DNA of 64,000 bases from Bacillota bacterium (GTDB lineage: Bacteria > Bacillota > Clostridia > Acetivibrionales > JANLFN01): positions 18,413 through 82,412 of the forward strand of contig JAEWTV010000082.1 of assembly GCA_023397675.1 (NCBI GenBank). Direction: 5' to 3'. A model generated the notes under the pieces. That model did not search any database. It had not been told where the DNA came from and saw nothing but the letters and a program-made list of their open reading frames with translations. The position numbers and the translations under genes are program-made. Shown here piece after piece: positions 41,579-50,430 of this stretch. Numbering within the stretch: the stretch's first letter is position 1; the number at the start of each line of letters is the position of its first letter.

Positions 41579-42622
41579 TTACTGTTCTTCTTCAAAGATG
41601 ATTTTGATTTTTACGGTTTTTTCATCTCTTAATACTGTAAGTACTGCTGAATCACCTGGAAGATATTTTTTAAGAAGTTCGTTGTAATCTACAATATTAT
41701 AAACGCTTTTACCATCTACCGCTGTAAGTATATCTTCTACCTGAAGTCCTGCCTTTTCTGCGTTTGAACCTTCTGTAACAGAAGTAATACTTAAGCCTTC
41801 ATCTGAAGGCAAGCCATACCTTGCGGCAACTCCTTCAGAAAATTCGGCTCCTATATAAGGCCTTCTTACCCTGCCGTACTTTTCAAACTGACCTACAATA
41901 TACTTAACTGTATCGGCAGGTATTGAAAATGCCAGTCCCTCAACTCCAAAGCCGGAATACTTGGCAGAATTTATTCCAATAACTTCCCCATTCATGTTTA
42001 CTAGCGGTCCTCCGCTGTTTCCGCCGTTTATCGCAGCATCCGACTGAATAAACTTGTAATCGCCGTCAAGAGGCCTGTTCATACCGCTTATTATACCTTT
42101 TGTAGCTGTATTGAGAAGTGAAAAGGATAAGGGTGTCCCAATTGCAATTACAGGATCACCTACTGATATTTTGCTTACATCTCCAAATTTAGCAGGTGTA
42201 AGCCCACCTTTATCTATTTTTATAAGTGCCAGATCGGATTTTTCGTCTATAGCTTTAAGCCTGGCAAGATAAGACTTGCCATTTGAAAGTATTACAACGA
42301 TTTTCTCCATGTCTGTAACAACATGAGCATTTGTTATAATATATCCCTCAGCTTTATATATCACACCACTGCCTGAAACAAGGTTATCGCTATATTCACT
42401 CCAGTCAGGGCTTTCCTGCTTTATTTTTCCTATAATTCCTACAACCGAAGGACTCAGCTTCTTGATAATTGCAGAAGCCGATGTATCCGAAGAGACACTG
42501 GAATGTTGAAACATTTTGTTAACGGAATTATCAGATACAGAGTTCGGGCTTGCCATTACAGTAGTTGGAAAGATCATTGCAAGAACAAGGATCAATGCGA
42601 TACAGATTTTTTGCTTTTTCAT
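41579..42622 (-). CDS. HtrA/DegP-type serine protease with PDZ domain
   Basis: A 347-residue secreted or membrane-tethered S1C protease for extracytoplasmic protein quality control. Signal peptide about residues 1-25; trypsin-fold protease domain about 50-240 with His100 (NAHVV), Asp130 (KSDLALIKI) and Ser203 (GGNSGGPL) as triad; one PDZ domain about 250-340 with GLSITSVTEGSNAEKAGLQVEDILTAVDG. GGAGG precedes the ATG. The neighbouring 656-residue secreted protein could be a client or cofactor, judging from co-transcription only. Confidence 0.93.
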   Translation of the reverse strand: MKKQKICIALILVLAMIFPTTVMASPNSVSDNSVNKMFQHSSVSSDTSASAIIKKLSPSVVGIIGKIKQESPDWSEYSDNLVSGSGVIYKAEGYIITNAHVVTDMEKIVVILSNGKSYLARLKAIDEKSDLALIKIDKGGLTPAKFGDVSKISVGDPVIAIGTPLSFSLLNTATKGIISGMNRPLDGDYKFIQSDAAINGGNSGGPLVNMNGEVIGINSAKYSGFGVEGLAFSIPADTVKYIVGQFEKYGRVRRPYIGAEFSEGVAARYGLPSDEGLSITSVTEGSNAEKAGLQVEDILTAVDGKSVYNIVDYNELLKKYLPGDSAVLTVLRDEKTVKIKIIFEEEQ

Positions 42623-42803
42623 TCAGTTACCTCCAGCAGCTGAAAATGTAGGTTTAAAACTTACATAATAACTAAGTATATCATAAAATAGGTTTGTTTA
42701 CCATATGGGAGGATATAGAGCAATAATTTCCACGTGTAAAAAAGTTTAAATTTTTTAATAATTGTTAATAGCTAATAAACTATAAAAAATTAGGATAACT
42801 ACT

Positions 42804-44402
42804 ATGTTTAATTATATATATAAAAAAATGCACTATTTAAAAATAAAAAATCAAGAATCAGCTTTCTCTCCCATGGAAGATACTAAGGATGATAACTCCT
42901 TAGTAGATAACTTTGAAAGGAATTTAAATACCTTCAAAGATTTACTGGGAGTTAACACTGACGTTGTAATAAGGGATTTTTTATTTGGACATAACAAAGC
43001 AAATAAAAGTGCTATCATATATATAGAAGGCATAACTGATAAATCAGTAATAAATGACAATATTATAAAACCTATCATTTACGACCTTCTTCTTCTGCCA
43101 AATGATAAAGAAGCCCGTAATGTGAGTATTGATACAATAAAATCTACTTTAATATCAGTAGGAAATATAAAAAAGTCTTCCTCCATAAATAATCTAATTG
43201 ACAGTTGTCTTTCAGGAAATTCGATATTATTGGTAAATGATTCAAATGAAGCTCTTATAATAAGTACAGTCGGCGGAGAAAAAAGAAGTGTGGAAGAACC
43301 TAAGACCGAAGCTTCGGTTAGAGGCCCAAGAGAAGGCTTTACTGAGGCTTTAAAAACAAATTTATCATTATTGCGCCGTAAAATAAAAAGTGCTGACTTG
43401 ACATTCGAAACTGTTACTATTGGTGAAAAGACAAAAACAAATGTAAGTATAGCATATATAAAAGGTATAGCAACAAAAGAACTTATCGATGAAATAAAAA
43501 ACAGGCTGAATAAAATTAAAATTGATTCAATTCTTGAATCCGGATATATTGAACAATTGATTGAGGATGCCCCTTTTTCGATATTTTCAACCATCGGTAA
43601 CAGCGAAAAGCCTGATATAGTATCAGCAAAGCTGCTTGAAGGCAGGGCTGCAATATTTGTTGACGGTACACCTTTTGTTCTTACTGTTCCAATGGTTTTT
43701 ATTGAAAACTTTCAAAGTTCGGAAGATTATTATTCACGTCCATATTTTGCAAGCATGCTGAGGATATTGAGGTTTTTTGCATATGGCTTAAGTATCCTGG
43801 CACCTGCTACTTACGTTATTTTATCATCATTTCACCAGGAACTGATACCCACCCCATTGCTGTTTACAATGGCTGCATCACATGAAGGAGTTCCTTTTCC
43901 ATCCGCAGTGGAAGCATTTATTATGATAATTACCTTTGAAATACTGAGAGAAGCCGGGGTTCGTTTACCCCGCCCTGTCGGACAGGCTGTAAGTATAGTT
44001 GGAGCTCTGGTAATAGGTGAATCGGCTGTCAATGCCGGGATTATTGGTGCGCCTATGGTAATTGTTGTTGCTATAACCGCTGTTTCAAGCTTTGTAGTTC
44101 CTGCACAAACAGATAGTGGAGCTATTTTGAGAATTATTCTTTTATTGCTTGCCGGTTTTATGGGTGGATTTGGAATCTTGATAGGTTTACTTGGACTTAT
44201 GGTTCATATGGCATCGCTAAGATCTTTTGGAACACCTTATCTTTCACCCATTGCTCCACTAAGCATCGGTGATTTGAAAGACAGCTTTATAAGAAGTCCT
44301 TTATGGATGATGAATAAACGGCCAAAAGGTATTGCGTTCAACTCATCAAAAAGGCAGGCTGATGATATGAAGCCAAAACACCCGAAAAAGAAGGACAATT
44401 AA
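42804..44402 (+). CDS. Spore germinant receptor subunit A (GerAA family), receptor 3
   Basis: A 532-residue A subunit with polar N-terminus, core blocks SVEEPKTEASVRGPREGFTEA and SGYIEQLIEDAPFSIFSTIG, and C-terminal membrane segments including FHQELIPTPLLFTMAASHEGV and FEILREAGVRLPRPVG. It closely follows the family along its length. It starts the third gerA-type operon, divergent from htrA, with 181 nt between. Confidence 0.93.
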   Translation: MFNYIYKKMHYLKIKNQESAFSPMEDTKDDNSLVDNFERNLNTFKDLLGVNTDVVIRDFLFGHNKANKSAIIYIEGITDKSVINDNIIKPIIYDLLLLPNDKEARNVSIDTIKSTLISVGNIKKSSSINNLIDSCLSGNSILLVNDSNEALIISTVGGEKRSVEEPKTEASVRGPREGFTEALKTNLSLLRRKIKSADLTFETVTIGEKTKTNVSIAYIKGIATKELIDEIKNRLNKIKIDSILESGYIEQLIEDAPFSIFSTIGNSEKPDIVSAKLLEGRAAIFVDGTPFVLTVPMVFIENFQSSEDYYSRPYFASMLRILRFFAYGLSILAPATYVILSSFHQELIPTPLLFTMAASHEGVPFPSAVEAFIMIITFEILREAGVRLPRPVGQAVSIVGALVIGESAVNAGIIGAPMVIVVAITAVSSFVVPAQTDSGAILRIILLLLAGFMGGFGILIGLLGLMVHMASLRSFGTPYLSPIAPLSIGDLKDSFIRSPLWMMNKRPKGIAFNSSKRQADDMKPKHPKKKDN

Positions 44403-44428
44403 TGCTTTTATAATAACCGGAGATGCAT

Positions 44429-45604
44429 ATGGGAAAAATTAAGAAATTTTTTATTTTACTTATAACATGTATATATTTGATGTTCTTTACAACAGGTTGC
44501 TGGAACAGCCGGGAGCTAAATGCTATTGCAATTGTTTTAGGAACCGGAATTGACAAGTCACCTGAACAGGGTAAGATACAGATTACTGCACAAATAGTCA
44601 AACCTGAAAGCTTAAGGTCTTCAGGTAGTAATAAAGGCGGAGGGAGCTCAAACGACAAAAGTTTTTGGAATGCATCCTATGACGGAGAAACAGTATTCAG
44701 TTCTATAAGAGGGTTGACTCATGTTTCGCCCCGAAAGCTATTCTGGCCGCATAACCAGGTTATTATTTTCGGAAAAAGCGTTGCCTTCTCAGGTATTAAA
44801 GAATACATTGACTTTTTTCTACGTGATCATGAACCCCGTATCAGCGCATACATCCTTGTTTCAGATACAACTGCCAGAGATGTTTTTGAAGTAACACCAA
44901 AGCTTGAAAAAGTTACTTCCATGAATATCAACAGTCTTATGAAAAATCAATCATCAACATCTCAGACAGTTGTAACAAAATTTAAAGAATTTTTAACTGA
45001 TTATATGAGCAAGACAAAAGTCTGTATTGCGCCAATTATACGTATAACAGGTGAAGGCGAAGGTAAAACAATCAGTGTTTCAGGTCTGGCTATGTTTAAA
45101 GATTTAAAAATGACAGGTCAGCTCGATGAAAACGAAACCAGAGGAGTTTTATGGGCTACCGGTAAAGTAAAAAGCGGAATTATTACAGTTGATATTGCTG
45201 AAAATAACAAAAAAGTCAGCTTTGAAACTATTAAAGCAAGAAGTAAAATTACACCTGAAATAAAAGATAACACTATTATAATGAAAATCAATATTAACGC
45301 AGAAGGTAATATCGGAGAAAATACTGGTAATTTGGATATAACCAAGTTAGAGGTAATAAATGCTCTTGAAAAAGCAGTAACTAATACAATCAAAAATGAA
45401 ATAATGTCAGCTGTAAAAAAGGCAAAAGAATTTGATACCGATGTTTTTGGTTTTGGTAATTTACTATATGAGAAATACCCGGAGCAATGGTTACACATTG
45501 GCAATGACTGGGATGTCATTTTTAAAAATGTCCAGACAGAAATATCTGTAAATACAAATATTATTCTTGAAGGAAAAATAAATAAACCGGCATCAATGCA
45601 TTAA
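44429..45604 (+). CDS. Spore germinant receptor lipoprotein subunit C (GerAC family), receptor 3
   Basis: A 391-residue lipoprotein with signal peptide and lipobox FTTGC at about residues 20-24, followed by WNSRELNAIAIVLGTGIDKS. The C-terminal half has AVKKAKEFDTDVFGFGNLLYEKYPEQW, typical of GerAC. The ATG at 44429 (GGAG 6 nt upstream) is chosen over the ATG two codons earlier, which directly abuts the site. A Gly/Ser/Asn-rich insertion (SSGSNKGGGSSNDKS) near residue 70 is not present in the other two C proteins here. Confidence 0.93.
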   Translation: MGKIKKFFILLITCIYLMFFTTGCWNSRELNAIAIVLGTGIDKSPEQGKIQITAQIVKPESLRSSGSNKGGGSSNDKSFWNASYDGETVFSSIRGLTHVSPRKLFWPHNQVIIFGKSVAFSGIKEYIDFFLRDHEPRISAYILVSDTTARDVFEVTPKLEKVTSMNINSLMKNQSSTSQTVVTKFKEFLTDYMSKTKVCIAPIIRITGEGEGKTISVSGLAMFKDLKMTGQLDENETRGVLWATGKVKSGIITVDIAENNKKVSFETIKARSKITPEIKDNTIIMKININAEGNIGENTGNLDITKLEVINALEKAVTNTIKNEIMSAVKKAKEFDTDVFGFGNLLYEKYPEQWLHIGNDWDVIFKNVQTEISVNTNIILEGKINKPASMH

Positions 45605-45619
45605 TGGGAGATTAGATTT

Positions 45620-46717
45620 ATGAAGTCGGAAAACTCGAAAATTTCAAGTACTCAGTTGACCTTTTTAATTTTTAGTTTTATACAATGCGGTATATTGCCT
45701 TTAGCTTACCCAAGCAGTATAACCAAGAATGATACATGGCTTGCTGTTATTATTTCTATATTTATAAGCATATTCTTTGTATTAATATATATTAAATTGT
45801 CATTAAGATTTCCTGAAAAGAGCCTTATTCAAATACATGATATAATTTATGGTCGGTATTTGGGAAAAGTTTTCTCCATTCTTTATCTAATATTTTTCAT
45901 ATCGGTAATTGCTGCAAACCTATGGTTTATCGGAAGTTTCTGGACAGATTATCTAATGCCTGAAACACCCAGGGCAGTTTTTATAATAATGTTTATTTTC
46001 ATTTGTTCGTGGGCTGTCCATAAAGGCATAGAGGTTATTTCAAGATGCAGTTTTATTACTTCCTTTGTCATCACTTTCATAACAGTTATAACAGCTGTTT
46101 TGTTGTTTAAAAACATGAAGTTCACTAATTTCTTACCTGTTCTTAGAACTCCGGTAATGAACTTTGTTCAGAGTATTCATATTCTTGTTGTGATTCCCTT
46201 TTGTGAGATGATTGTATTCCTTATGATATTTCCGATGACCAATAAAATAAAACAGATAAAAAAAGCAACCTTTACTGCAGTATTTCTTGGAGGATTATTT
46301 CTTCTGTTTATTATTTTACGCGATACTGCTGTAATAGGTAATTTGATGTCAATATCAACTTCCCCGAACTTTGTATCCATTCGTCAAATAAATATTGGAG
46401 ATATTCTCACAAGATTGGATATATTGGTTGCAACTGGGTTAATGTTAGCGGTTTTCATAAAAATAAACGTTTTTTTATACGCAATCATTTCTGGAGTGAA
46501 CCAACTGGTTAATTCTCGTTCCTATAAAATTTTTATAACTCCTATTTCAATACTTTGTATTATCTTAGGCTTAATAATTTTCAAATCAGATATGGAACAG
46601 GTTTATTACGGTACTAATATATGGCCATTTTACACAATACCATTTGAGTTAGTTTTTCCTATAGTAACTTTAATAATTGCAAAATTCAGAGGCTTACCGA
46701 AAAAAAACGGAGGTTAA
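45620..46717 (+). CDS. Spore germinant receptor subunit B (GerAB family), receptor 3
   Basis: A 365-residue protein with about ten membrane segments and the typical GerAB start (SKISSTQLTFLIFSFIQCGILPL), plus ANLWFIGSFWTDYLMPETPR and a basic C-terminal tail. GGAG precedes the ATG. In this operon B precedes D, unlike the two other operons of the window (A-C-D-B). Confidence 0.92.
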   Translation: MKSENSKISSTQLTFLIFSFIQCGILPLAYPSSITKNDTWLAVIISIFISIFFVLIYIKLSLRFPEKSLIQIHDIIYGRYLGKVFSILYLIFFISVIAANLWFIGSFWTDYLMPETPRAVFIIMFIFICSWAVHKGIEVISRCSFITSFVITFITVITAVLLFKNMKFTNFLPVLRTPVMNFVQSIHILVVIPFCEMIVFLMIFPMTNKIKQIKKATFTAVFLGGLFLLFIILRDTAVIGNLMSISTSPNFVSIRQINIGDILTRLDILVATGLMLAVFIKINVFLYAIISGVNQLVNSRSYKIFITPISILCIILGLIIFKSDMEQVYYGTNIWPFYTIPFELVFPIVTLIIAKFRGLPKKNGG

Positions 46718-46723
46718 TAGTAA

Positions 46724-46942
46724 ATGTTGTTTGCCGTAGTTTTTGTATTTATCCTTATTTCAGTAATTGATATAAAAATTTATCTAAAAAAGAAATATTA
46801 TAAAGAGATTATTCTGTATTCAATATTAATTTTAGGTGGATTTATTTTAAGTATACTTCTGGTACTAGGTGTTAGGATTCCAAGTCCTAGCATTGCAATT
46901 AAATATATTGTAAAGGATATGCTTCATTTAAATTATAAATAG
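46724..46942 (+). CDS. Small two-helix D subunit of germinant receptor 3
   Basis: A 72-residue protein with two membrane segments (about 1-17 and 30-50) and the loop YLKKKYYKEIILYS, then VRIPSPSIAIKYIVKDML. The R-I-P-S-P motif equals KIPSP in the D protein of receptor 1, and both have the same spacing to the second helix, so they are homologous. Good RBS (GGAGG). It ends 3 nt from the convergent SDR gene. Confidence 0.77.
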   Translation: MLFAVVFVFILISVIDIKIYLKKKYYKEIILYSILILGGFILSILLVLGVRIPSPSIAIKYIVKDMLHLNYK

Positions 46943-46945
46943 TAT

Positions 46946-47749
46946 TTATTTATCTAAATTTATCATATATCGGTTGAATCCGCCTTCGCTTGCGATTATC
47001 TGACCTGTTATCCAGCGTGCATCGTCACTATGCAGGAAGCATACAAGTCTTGCTGCGTCCTCAGGTGTTCCCCATCTCCCTGAAGGAAACATTTGTGCCA
47101 CCTTTTTATAATCTTCACCATCAAGATAACCTGTATCTGTAGGTCCAGGATTTATGCAATTAACACGGATATTTTTAGTTGCCAGAGCTACGGAAGCTTG
47201 TTTACACAGACCAATTACTGCATCTTTAGATACGGCATAAGTTATTTCATCTATCATTGGGCCAAGATACTGGCCGCTTGTAAAAAGAGTAACTGCTCCC
47301 CTATTACTGTTGACCTGATTTGCAAATTCCTGAAGCAGAAGCATTGAAGCCCTGACATTTATATTAAGATGCAAATCAATGTGCTCTGCAGTCCAATTCC
47401 CCATGGATACATTCTCAGAATATGCATGATTAAGTATAAGCCCATTCAGGCTGCCCAGTTTATTTACAGCTTCAGATATGATTTTTCCGGGTTGGTTTAC
47501 ATCCGATAAATCCGATGGTCTAAGGGGAATTATATTAAGTTTGTTTTCAGACAATTCTTTTGCAAGATTCTCAATGAAATCATATGATGCGTCAGAATAT
47601 TTCATTTGCATGTCGTAATCAGGGAAACCGTGTATTGCAACAGCTGCACCGGCTTGAGCGCATAGCTTTGCAATGGCTGCACCTATTCCGTTGGGGCGGC
47701 TGACGCCGGTAATCAGGATTTTATGGTCTTTAAGTGATAGATTCTTCAT
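46946..47749 (-). CDS. Short-chain dehydrogenase/reductase
   Basis: A 267-residue NAD(P)-dependent oxidoreductase with Rossmann fold. The cofactor motif is ITGVSRPNGIGAAIA (Gly-rich, near residues 12-26), the catalytic residues are Ser in TLFTSGQYLG, then Tyr and Lys in ITYAVSKDAV, and the PGPTDTGY block follows. The extra Asn/Pro in the Gly motif (SRPNGIG) is seen in a subset of SDRs such as enoyl- and 3-oxoacyl-reductase-like members. Substrate is not predictable. It stands alone beside the accessory repeat region. Confidence 0.88.
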   Translation of the reverse strand: MKNLSLKDHKILITGVSRPNGIGAAIAKLCAQAGAAVAIHGFPDYDMQMKYSDASYDFIENLAKELSENKLNIIPLRPSDLSDVNQPGKIISEAVNKLGSLNGLILNHAYSENVSMGNWTAEHIDLHLNINVRASMLLLQEFANQVNSNRGAVTLFTSGQYLGPMIDEITYAVSKDAVIGLCKQASVALATKNIRVNCINPGPTDTGYLDGEDYKKVAQMFPSGRWGTPEDAARLVCFLHSDDARWITGQIIASEGGFNRYMINLDK

Positions 47750-47896
47750 AAGTACCTCTATGATATTTGTTTTGGATTATAATACCATAGCATAAGCGAT
47801 AAACTCAAGATATAGGAACATAATAAGCAAAATAGGAAACTCCCGTGCTAAATAATACACCGGAAGTTGGTAATTTTAGCATATAAAGATGATATA

Positions 47897-47922
47897 GTAC
47901 TGTGGGTTAAAACCCACGGCGC
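47897..47922 (-). repeat. GTGGG/CCCAC hairpin at the left of repeat copy 2
   Basis: GTGGGTT and AACCCAC (47902-47917) form a tight hairpin followed by GGCGCG. Read on the minus strand it gives GCCGTGGGTTTTAACCCAC, which extends the GCCGTGGGTTTA module found at 21048-21059. It is thus the complete form of that end hairpin, in the opposite orientation. Confidence 0.5.
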
Positions 47923-47959
47923 GAATTAAATACATATTAATTATGGGGTAAAACCTTTT

Positions 47960-48215
47960 CAATCCTTTATTTGCCGCTTTTCAGCGACGTGAAGCGGCGC
48001 AAAAGTCGCCGCTCGCCGCGGAGGCTGCCCTTGTGAAAGCCTACTGCGGCATCTATAAGCTGCTTAATCGTTCTCAAGCCGGCACGATGCAACTTCGCTA
48101 TCCTGCTCAGATGCTACTTGAATGGCCATCCGGGCCATTCACCGGCATTCGACCTTCACTCACAGCAACATCTGCCAGCTCAGCTTTCAATGGGCATGGG
48201 ATGCGGGTATGACTC
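47960..48215 (+). repeat. Dispersed structured repeat, 5' part only (copy 2)
   Basis: From TTTGCCGCTTTT to ATGCGGGTA (47970-48209) this matches 21119-21358 of copy 1 at high identity and equal length (about 240 nt) except for small local changes. The first hairpin is stronger here: GCCGCTT and AAGCGGC flank the loop, where copy 1 keeps only GCCG/CGGC over the same span. AATGGCC/GGCCATT is at 48121-48139. After 48215 the sequence leaves the repeat and runs into an IS605-like end module, so the 3' half is missing. Confidence 0.75.
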
Positions 48216-48222
48216 TGTAGGT

Positions 48223-48276
48223 AAAAGAATAGTCCCTGTAAGGAACTAGATTTTGACAGCATTGAGTAAAATCCAC
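48223..48276 (+). repeat. Hairpin module resembling an IS200/IS605 right end, degenerate
   Basis: AGTCCCTGTAAGGAACT (48231-48247) followed by AGATTTTGACAGC, closely parallel to the module at 21013-21063 left of copy 1, while the GTGGGTTTA part has decayed to TTGAGTAAA. Interpretation as a mobile element end is inferred. Confidence 0.4.
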
Positions 48277-48284
48277 GCGTTATT

Positions 48285-48671
48285 TTATGCCCAAATCAAT
48301 ACAGCTACACTGCAAACAAATTCAAATATAGATATTGGAGTCATGACAAGTCTTTCTTTTTTACTTTTTGTTATAAATCCATTTCCTACAATCGCATATG
48401 CAAGAAATACAGTATTAATTATAATAAAAATATTTATGAAAGTTGAACTTAAACCTAAACTTACTATACCTCCTTTTTGGAGATAAGAAATAATAAAAAA
48501 AACATACACAAATGCAAATGTTATGCTTACTAAACGCATTTTTTTAGGCAAAACTTTATGTTGTCCTCCCAATGCATATTCACCGATTGGTGCCCCTAAT
48601 GATAAAGATAACTGCAGCAAAAGCATTATAAAGGTTACAATTGCGCATATAAGTGAAGCAATATAGCCCAT
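48285..48671 (-). CDS. Four-helix membrane protein under MerR-type control
   Basis: A 128-residue protein with four hydrophobic segments and short polar loops; no name known to me. The start ATG has AAGGAGG. It lies downstream of a MerR gene with a MerR-type promoter in the 82-nt gap, so it is probably induced by the signal sensed by that regulator, such as a drug, oxidant or aldehyde. No transporter signature is visible, and a DUF-type small integral membrane protein is the safest description. Confidence 0.75.
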   Translation of the reverse strand: MGYIASLICAIVTFIMLLLQLSLSLGAPIGEYALGGQHKVLPKKMRLVSITFAFVYVFFIISYLQKGGIVSLGLSSTFINIFIIINTVFLAYAIVGNGFITKSKKERLVMTPISIFEFVCSVAVLIWA

Positions 48672-48714
48672 TTTGAAATCCTCCTTGTACTAACTTTATT
48701 TTGTATCCAACGTC

Positions 48715-48746
48715 ATTATAAAGGATGGAGTATAGTACAAGGTCAA
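48715..48746 (-). promoter_or_regulatory. MerR-type promoter with lengthened spacer
   Basis: On the minus strand TTGACC (48746-48741) and TATAAT (48720-48715) are separated by 20 nt (19 if the -10 is read as TTATAA). The spacer contains the imperfect dyad CTTGTACTATACTCCATC. A 19-20 nt spacer with a dyad is the signature of promoters activated by MerR-family proteins through DNA untwisting. It is 8 nt downstream of the merR stop. Confidence 0.75.
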
Positions 48747-48753
48747 GAATTTT

Positions 48754-49158
48754 CTACTCTTCTTTGAAGCTATTTAAAAATGCCCTCATGTGTGGGCACT
48801 GATTTGGGCATTCTTCATTGTTCTTGAAGCTGTTAAGCATTGCTTTCATTTCAATCAATGAGGCAATTCTGGAATCTATCTCACTTATTTTTTCGTCAAC
48901 AGTAGTTATTAAATCATCCATCCTAATGTTCCTGCTTTCGGTGATAGCGAACATTTCTTTTATTTGATTTAGCGTAAAGCCTGATGCTTTAGCGTTTTTG
49001 ATGAATTCAAGCCTGTAAAGCACAGACTCCGGATAAAGCCTGTAACCAGAATCAGACCTTTTAGGTGATGGTATTAAGTTTGATTTTTCATAAAATCTCA
49101 AGGTTTCGGGATTTATTTGCGCCATTTCGGCTATTTGTCCCTTTAAATATTCTGCCAT
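48754..49158 (-). CDS. MerR family transcriptional regulator
   Basis: A 134-residue activator with the N-terminal MerR winged helix (KGQIAEMAQINPETLRFYEKSNLI, then SGYRLYPES) and a long dimerisation helix. The end, EECPNQCPHMRAF, has two cysteines that could bind metal or react with an electrophile. The start is taken at ATG 49158 with GGAAGTGA upstream; the frame from 49206 would overlap the upstream lipoprotein gene. It most likely activates the downstream membrane protein gene. Confidence 0.87.
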   Translation of the reverse strand: MAEYLKGQIAEMAQINPETLRFYEKSNLIPSPKRSDSGYRLYPESVLYRLEFIKNAKASGFTLNQIKEMFAITESRNIRMDDLITTVDEKISEIDSRIASLIEMKAMLNSFKNNEECPNQCPHMRAFLNSFKEE

Positions 49159-49174
49159 TATATCACTTCCGTTT

Positions 49175-49714
49175 TTATTTAGTTGAGTATCCGAACACCA
49201 TGTCAAAGCCCATGTTTTTACCTTCAGAGTTTTTGATATTCCTTGATAGATATATTGTTATTCCATTCTCTGTTCCTACGTTGTTTCCGGGAATTTTAAA
49301 ATTAATAAAAAGAGTCCTGGTTTCTTTATCATATTCAAAATTGTAAAGGTCGGTAATTGTCCTGCTGTGCTTTCCTTCAACTATGATAGTGTTCTTATCA
49401 TTAAGTGTCTGTGGGTCCATATCATATTTGAAGGTTATAGAAATATTGCTGCCAGGGTCTACATCCCTTTCATCATGCCTGGGTGCTGTCGATTCTATCC
49501 AACTTTGAGGATCATCGGGAAGTTTTGCGTTTTTATAGTCGATATCAGGAACAGTTTGTTCTTGTGCCTGAGTTGTGATCTGGGTTGAATTAATAGAAGC
49601 AGCAGGAATTGTTGAATCCTGAGTCACTGTACTGGTGCTGCTAATGCCGCTGCAGGATGAAAGGATTAGGGATAGCGTAATTATCATGGTAAGGGATAAA
49701 AGTTTGTATTTCAT
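49175..49714 (-). CDS. Lipoprotein with Ig-like (SbsA/Big_5-type) domain
   Basis: A 179-residue lipoprotein. Signal peptide with lipobox LILSSC, lipidated Cys at residue 21, then a Ser/Thr/Gln-rich linker to about residue 60. The C-terminal 100 residues (APRHDERDVDPGSNISITFKYDMDPQTL, then FINFKIPG and MGFDMVFGYSTK) match the SbsA-type Ig-like domain in which a 'P.....V....IxxxFsxxMd' pattern starts the module. It is 16 nt upstream of merR and possibly co-transcribed. Function unknown; a surface binding role is likely. Confidence 0.8.
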   Translation of the reverse strand: MKYKLLSLTMIITLSLILSSCSGISSTSTVTQDSTIPAASINSTQITTQAQEQTVPDIDYKNAKLPDDPQSWIESTAPRHDERDVDPGSNISITFKYDMDPQTLNDKNTIIVEGKHSRTITDLYNFEYDKETRTLFINFKIPGNNVGTENGITIYLSRNIKNSEGKNMGFDMVFGYSTK

Positions 49715-49898
49715 TTGTTGCCTCTCAAAAGGATAATTTTAGAATTATTATAACATATAAATATCATGTTTATTGACCCAAATATTGACTTTGATATATA
49801 GAATTTTCGGGTGGTGATATGACTATTGTTATGATATATTTAATATACTTTTTTATTGGAATTTCTACCAAAATAAATTTTACTCAAGGTGATGACAA

Positions 49899-50408
49899 AT
49901 GAGAATAATTGAGACTGAAAAGTTATGCCTAAGGGAACTTAGAATTAATGATAAAAAAGATTTAATGAAAGTTCTTTCAAATCCTGAATCTATGGAGTTT
50001 TACCCACATCCCTTCAGTGAAGATGAAGTTGAAAGGTGGATTCAATGGAATTTGGAAAATTACAAAAAATATAAACATGGACTGTGGGCCGTAATATTAA
50101 AAGAAGGTGACGTATTTATAGGAGATTGCGGTATAACGATGCAGGACATTGATAATGAAATTATGCCGGAGATAGGTTTTCATATTATTAAGGAATATTG
50201 TAATAAAGGATATGCAACAGAAGCTGCTCTCGCATGCAAGGAATATGCATTTAATGTATTACATTATCCTCGGATATTTTCATATACAAGAGTTTTAAAC
50301 TTACCTTCGCAAAAAGTTGCTAAGAAGATTGGTTTGCAGCCATATAAATATTTTGAGAAAAACGGTGTAGAACAAATTGCGCAATATGCAATCAATGACA
50401 CAATTTAA
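49899..50408 (+). CDS. GNAT acetyltransferase, RimJ/RimL-type
   Basis: A 169-residue GNAT enzyme starting MRIIETEKLCLRELRINDKKDLMKVLSNPES, a pattern typical of the RimJ/RimL-like N-terminal acetyltransferases of ribosomal proteins and related enzymes. The beta-bulge and acetyl-CoA loop are in IGFHIIKEYCNKGYATEAALACKEYAF, and NLPSQKVAKKIGLQPYKYFEKNG is the usual C-terminal segment. AAGGTGA precedes the start. The acceptor is unknown. It ends just before repeat copy 3. Confidence 0.87.
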   Translation: MRIIETEKLCLRELRINDKKDLMKVLSNPESMEFYPHPFSEDEVERWIQWNLENYKKYKHGLWAVILKEGDVFIGDCGITMQDIDNEIMPEIGFHIIKEYCNKGYATEAALACKEYAFNVLHYPRIFSYTRVLNLPSQKVAKKIGLQPYKYFEKNGVEQIAQYAINDTI

Positions 50409-50430
50409 TTTACTTCTTTCCTAGGGCGAA

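Noticed and set aside
43079..43594. 171-codon minus-strand ORF antisense to the third GerAA gene
   Set aside because: The GerAA family motifs on the plus strand explain the region.
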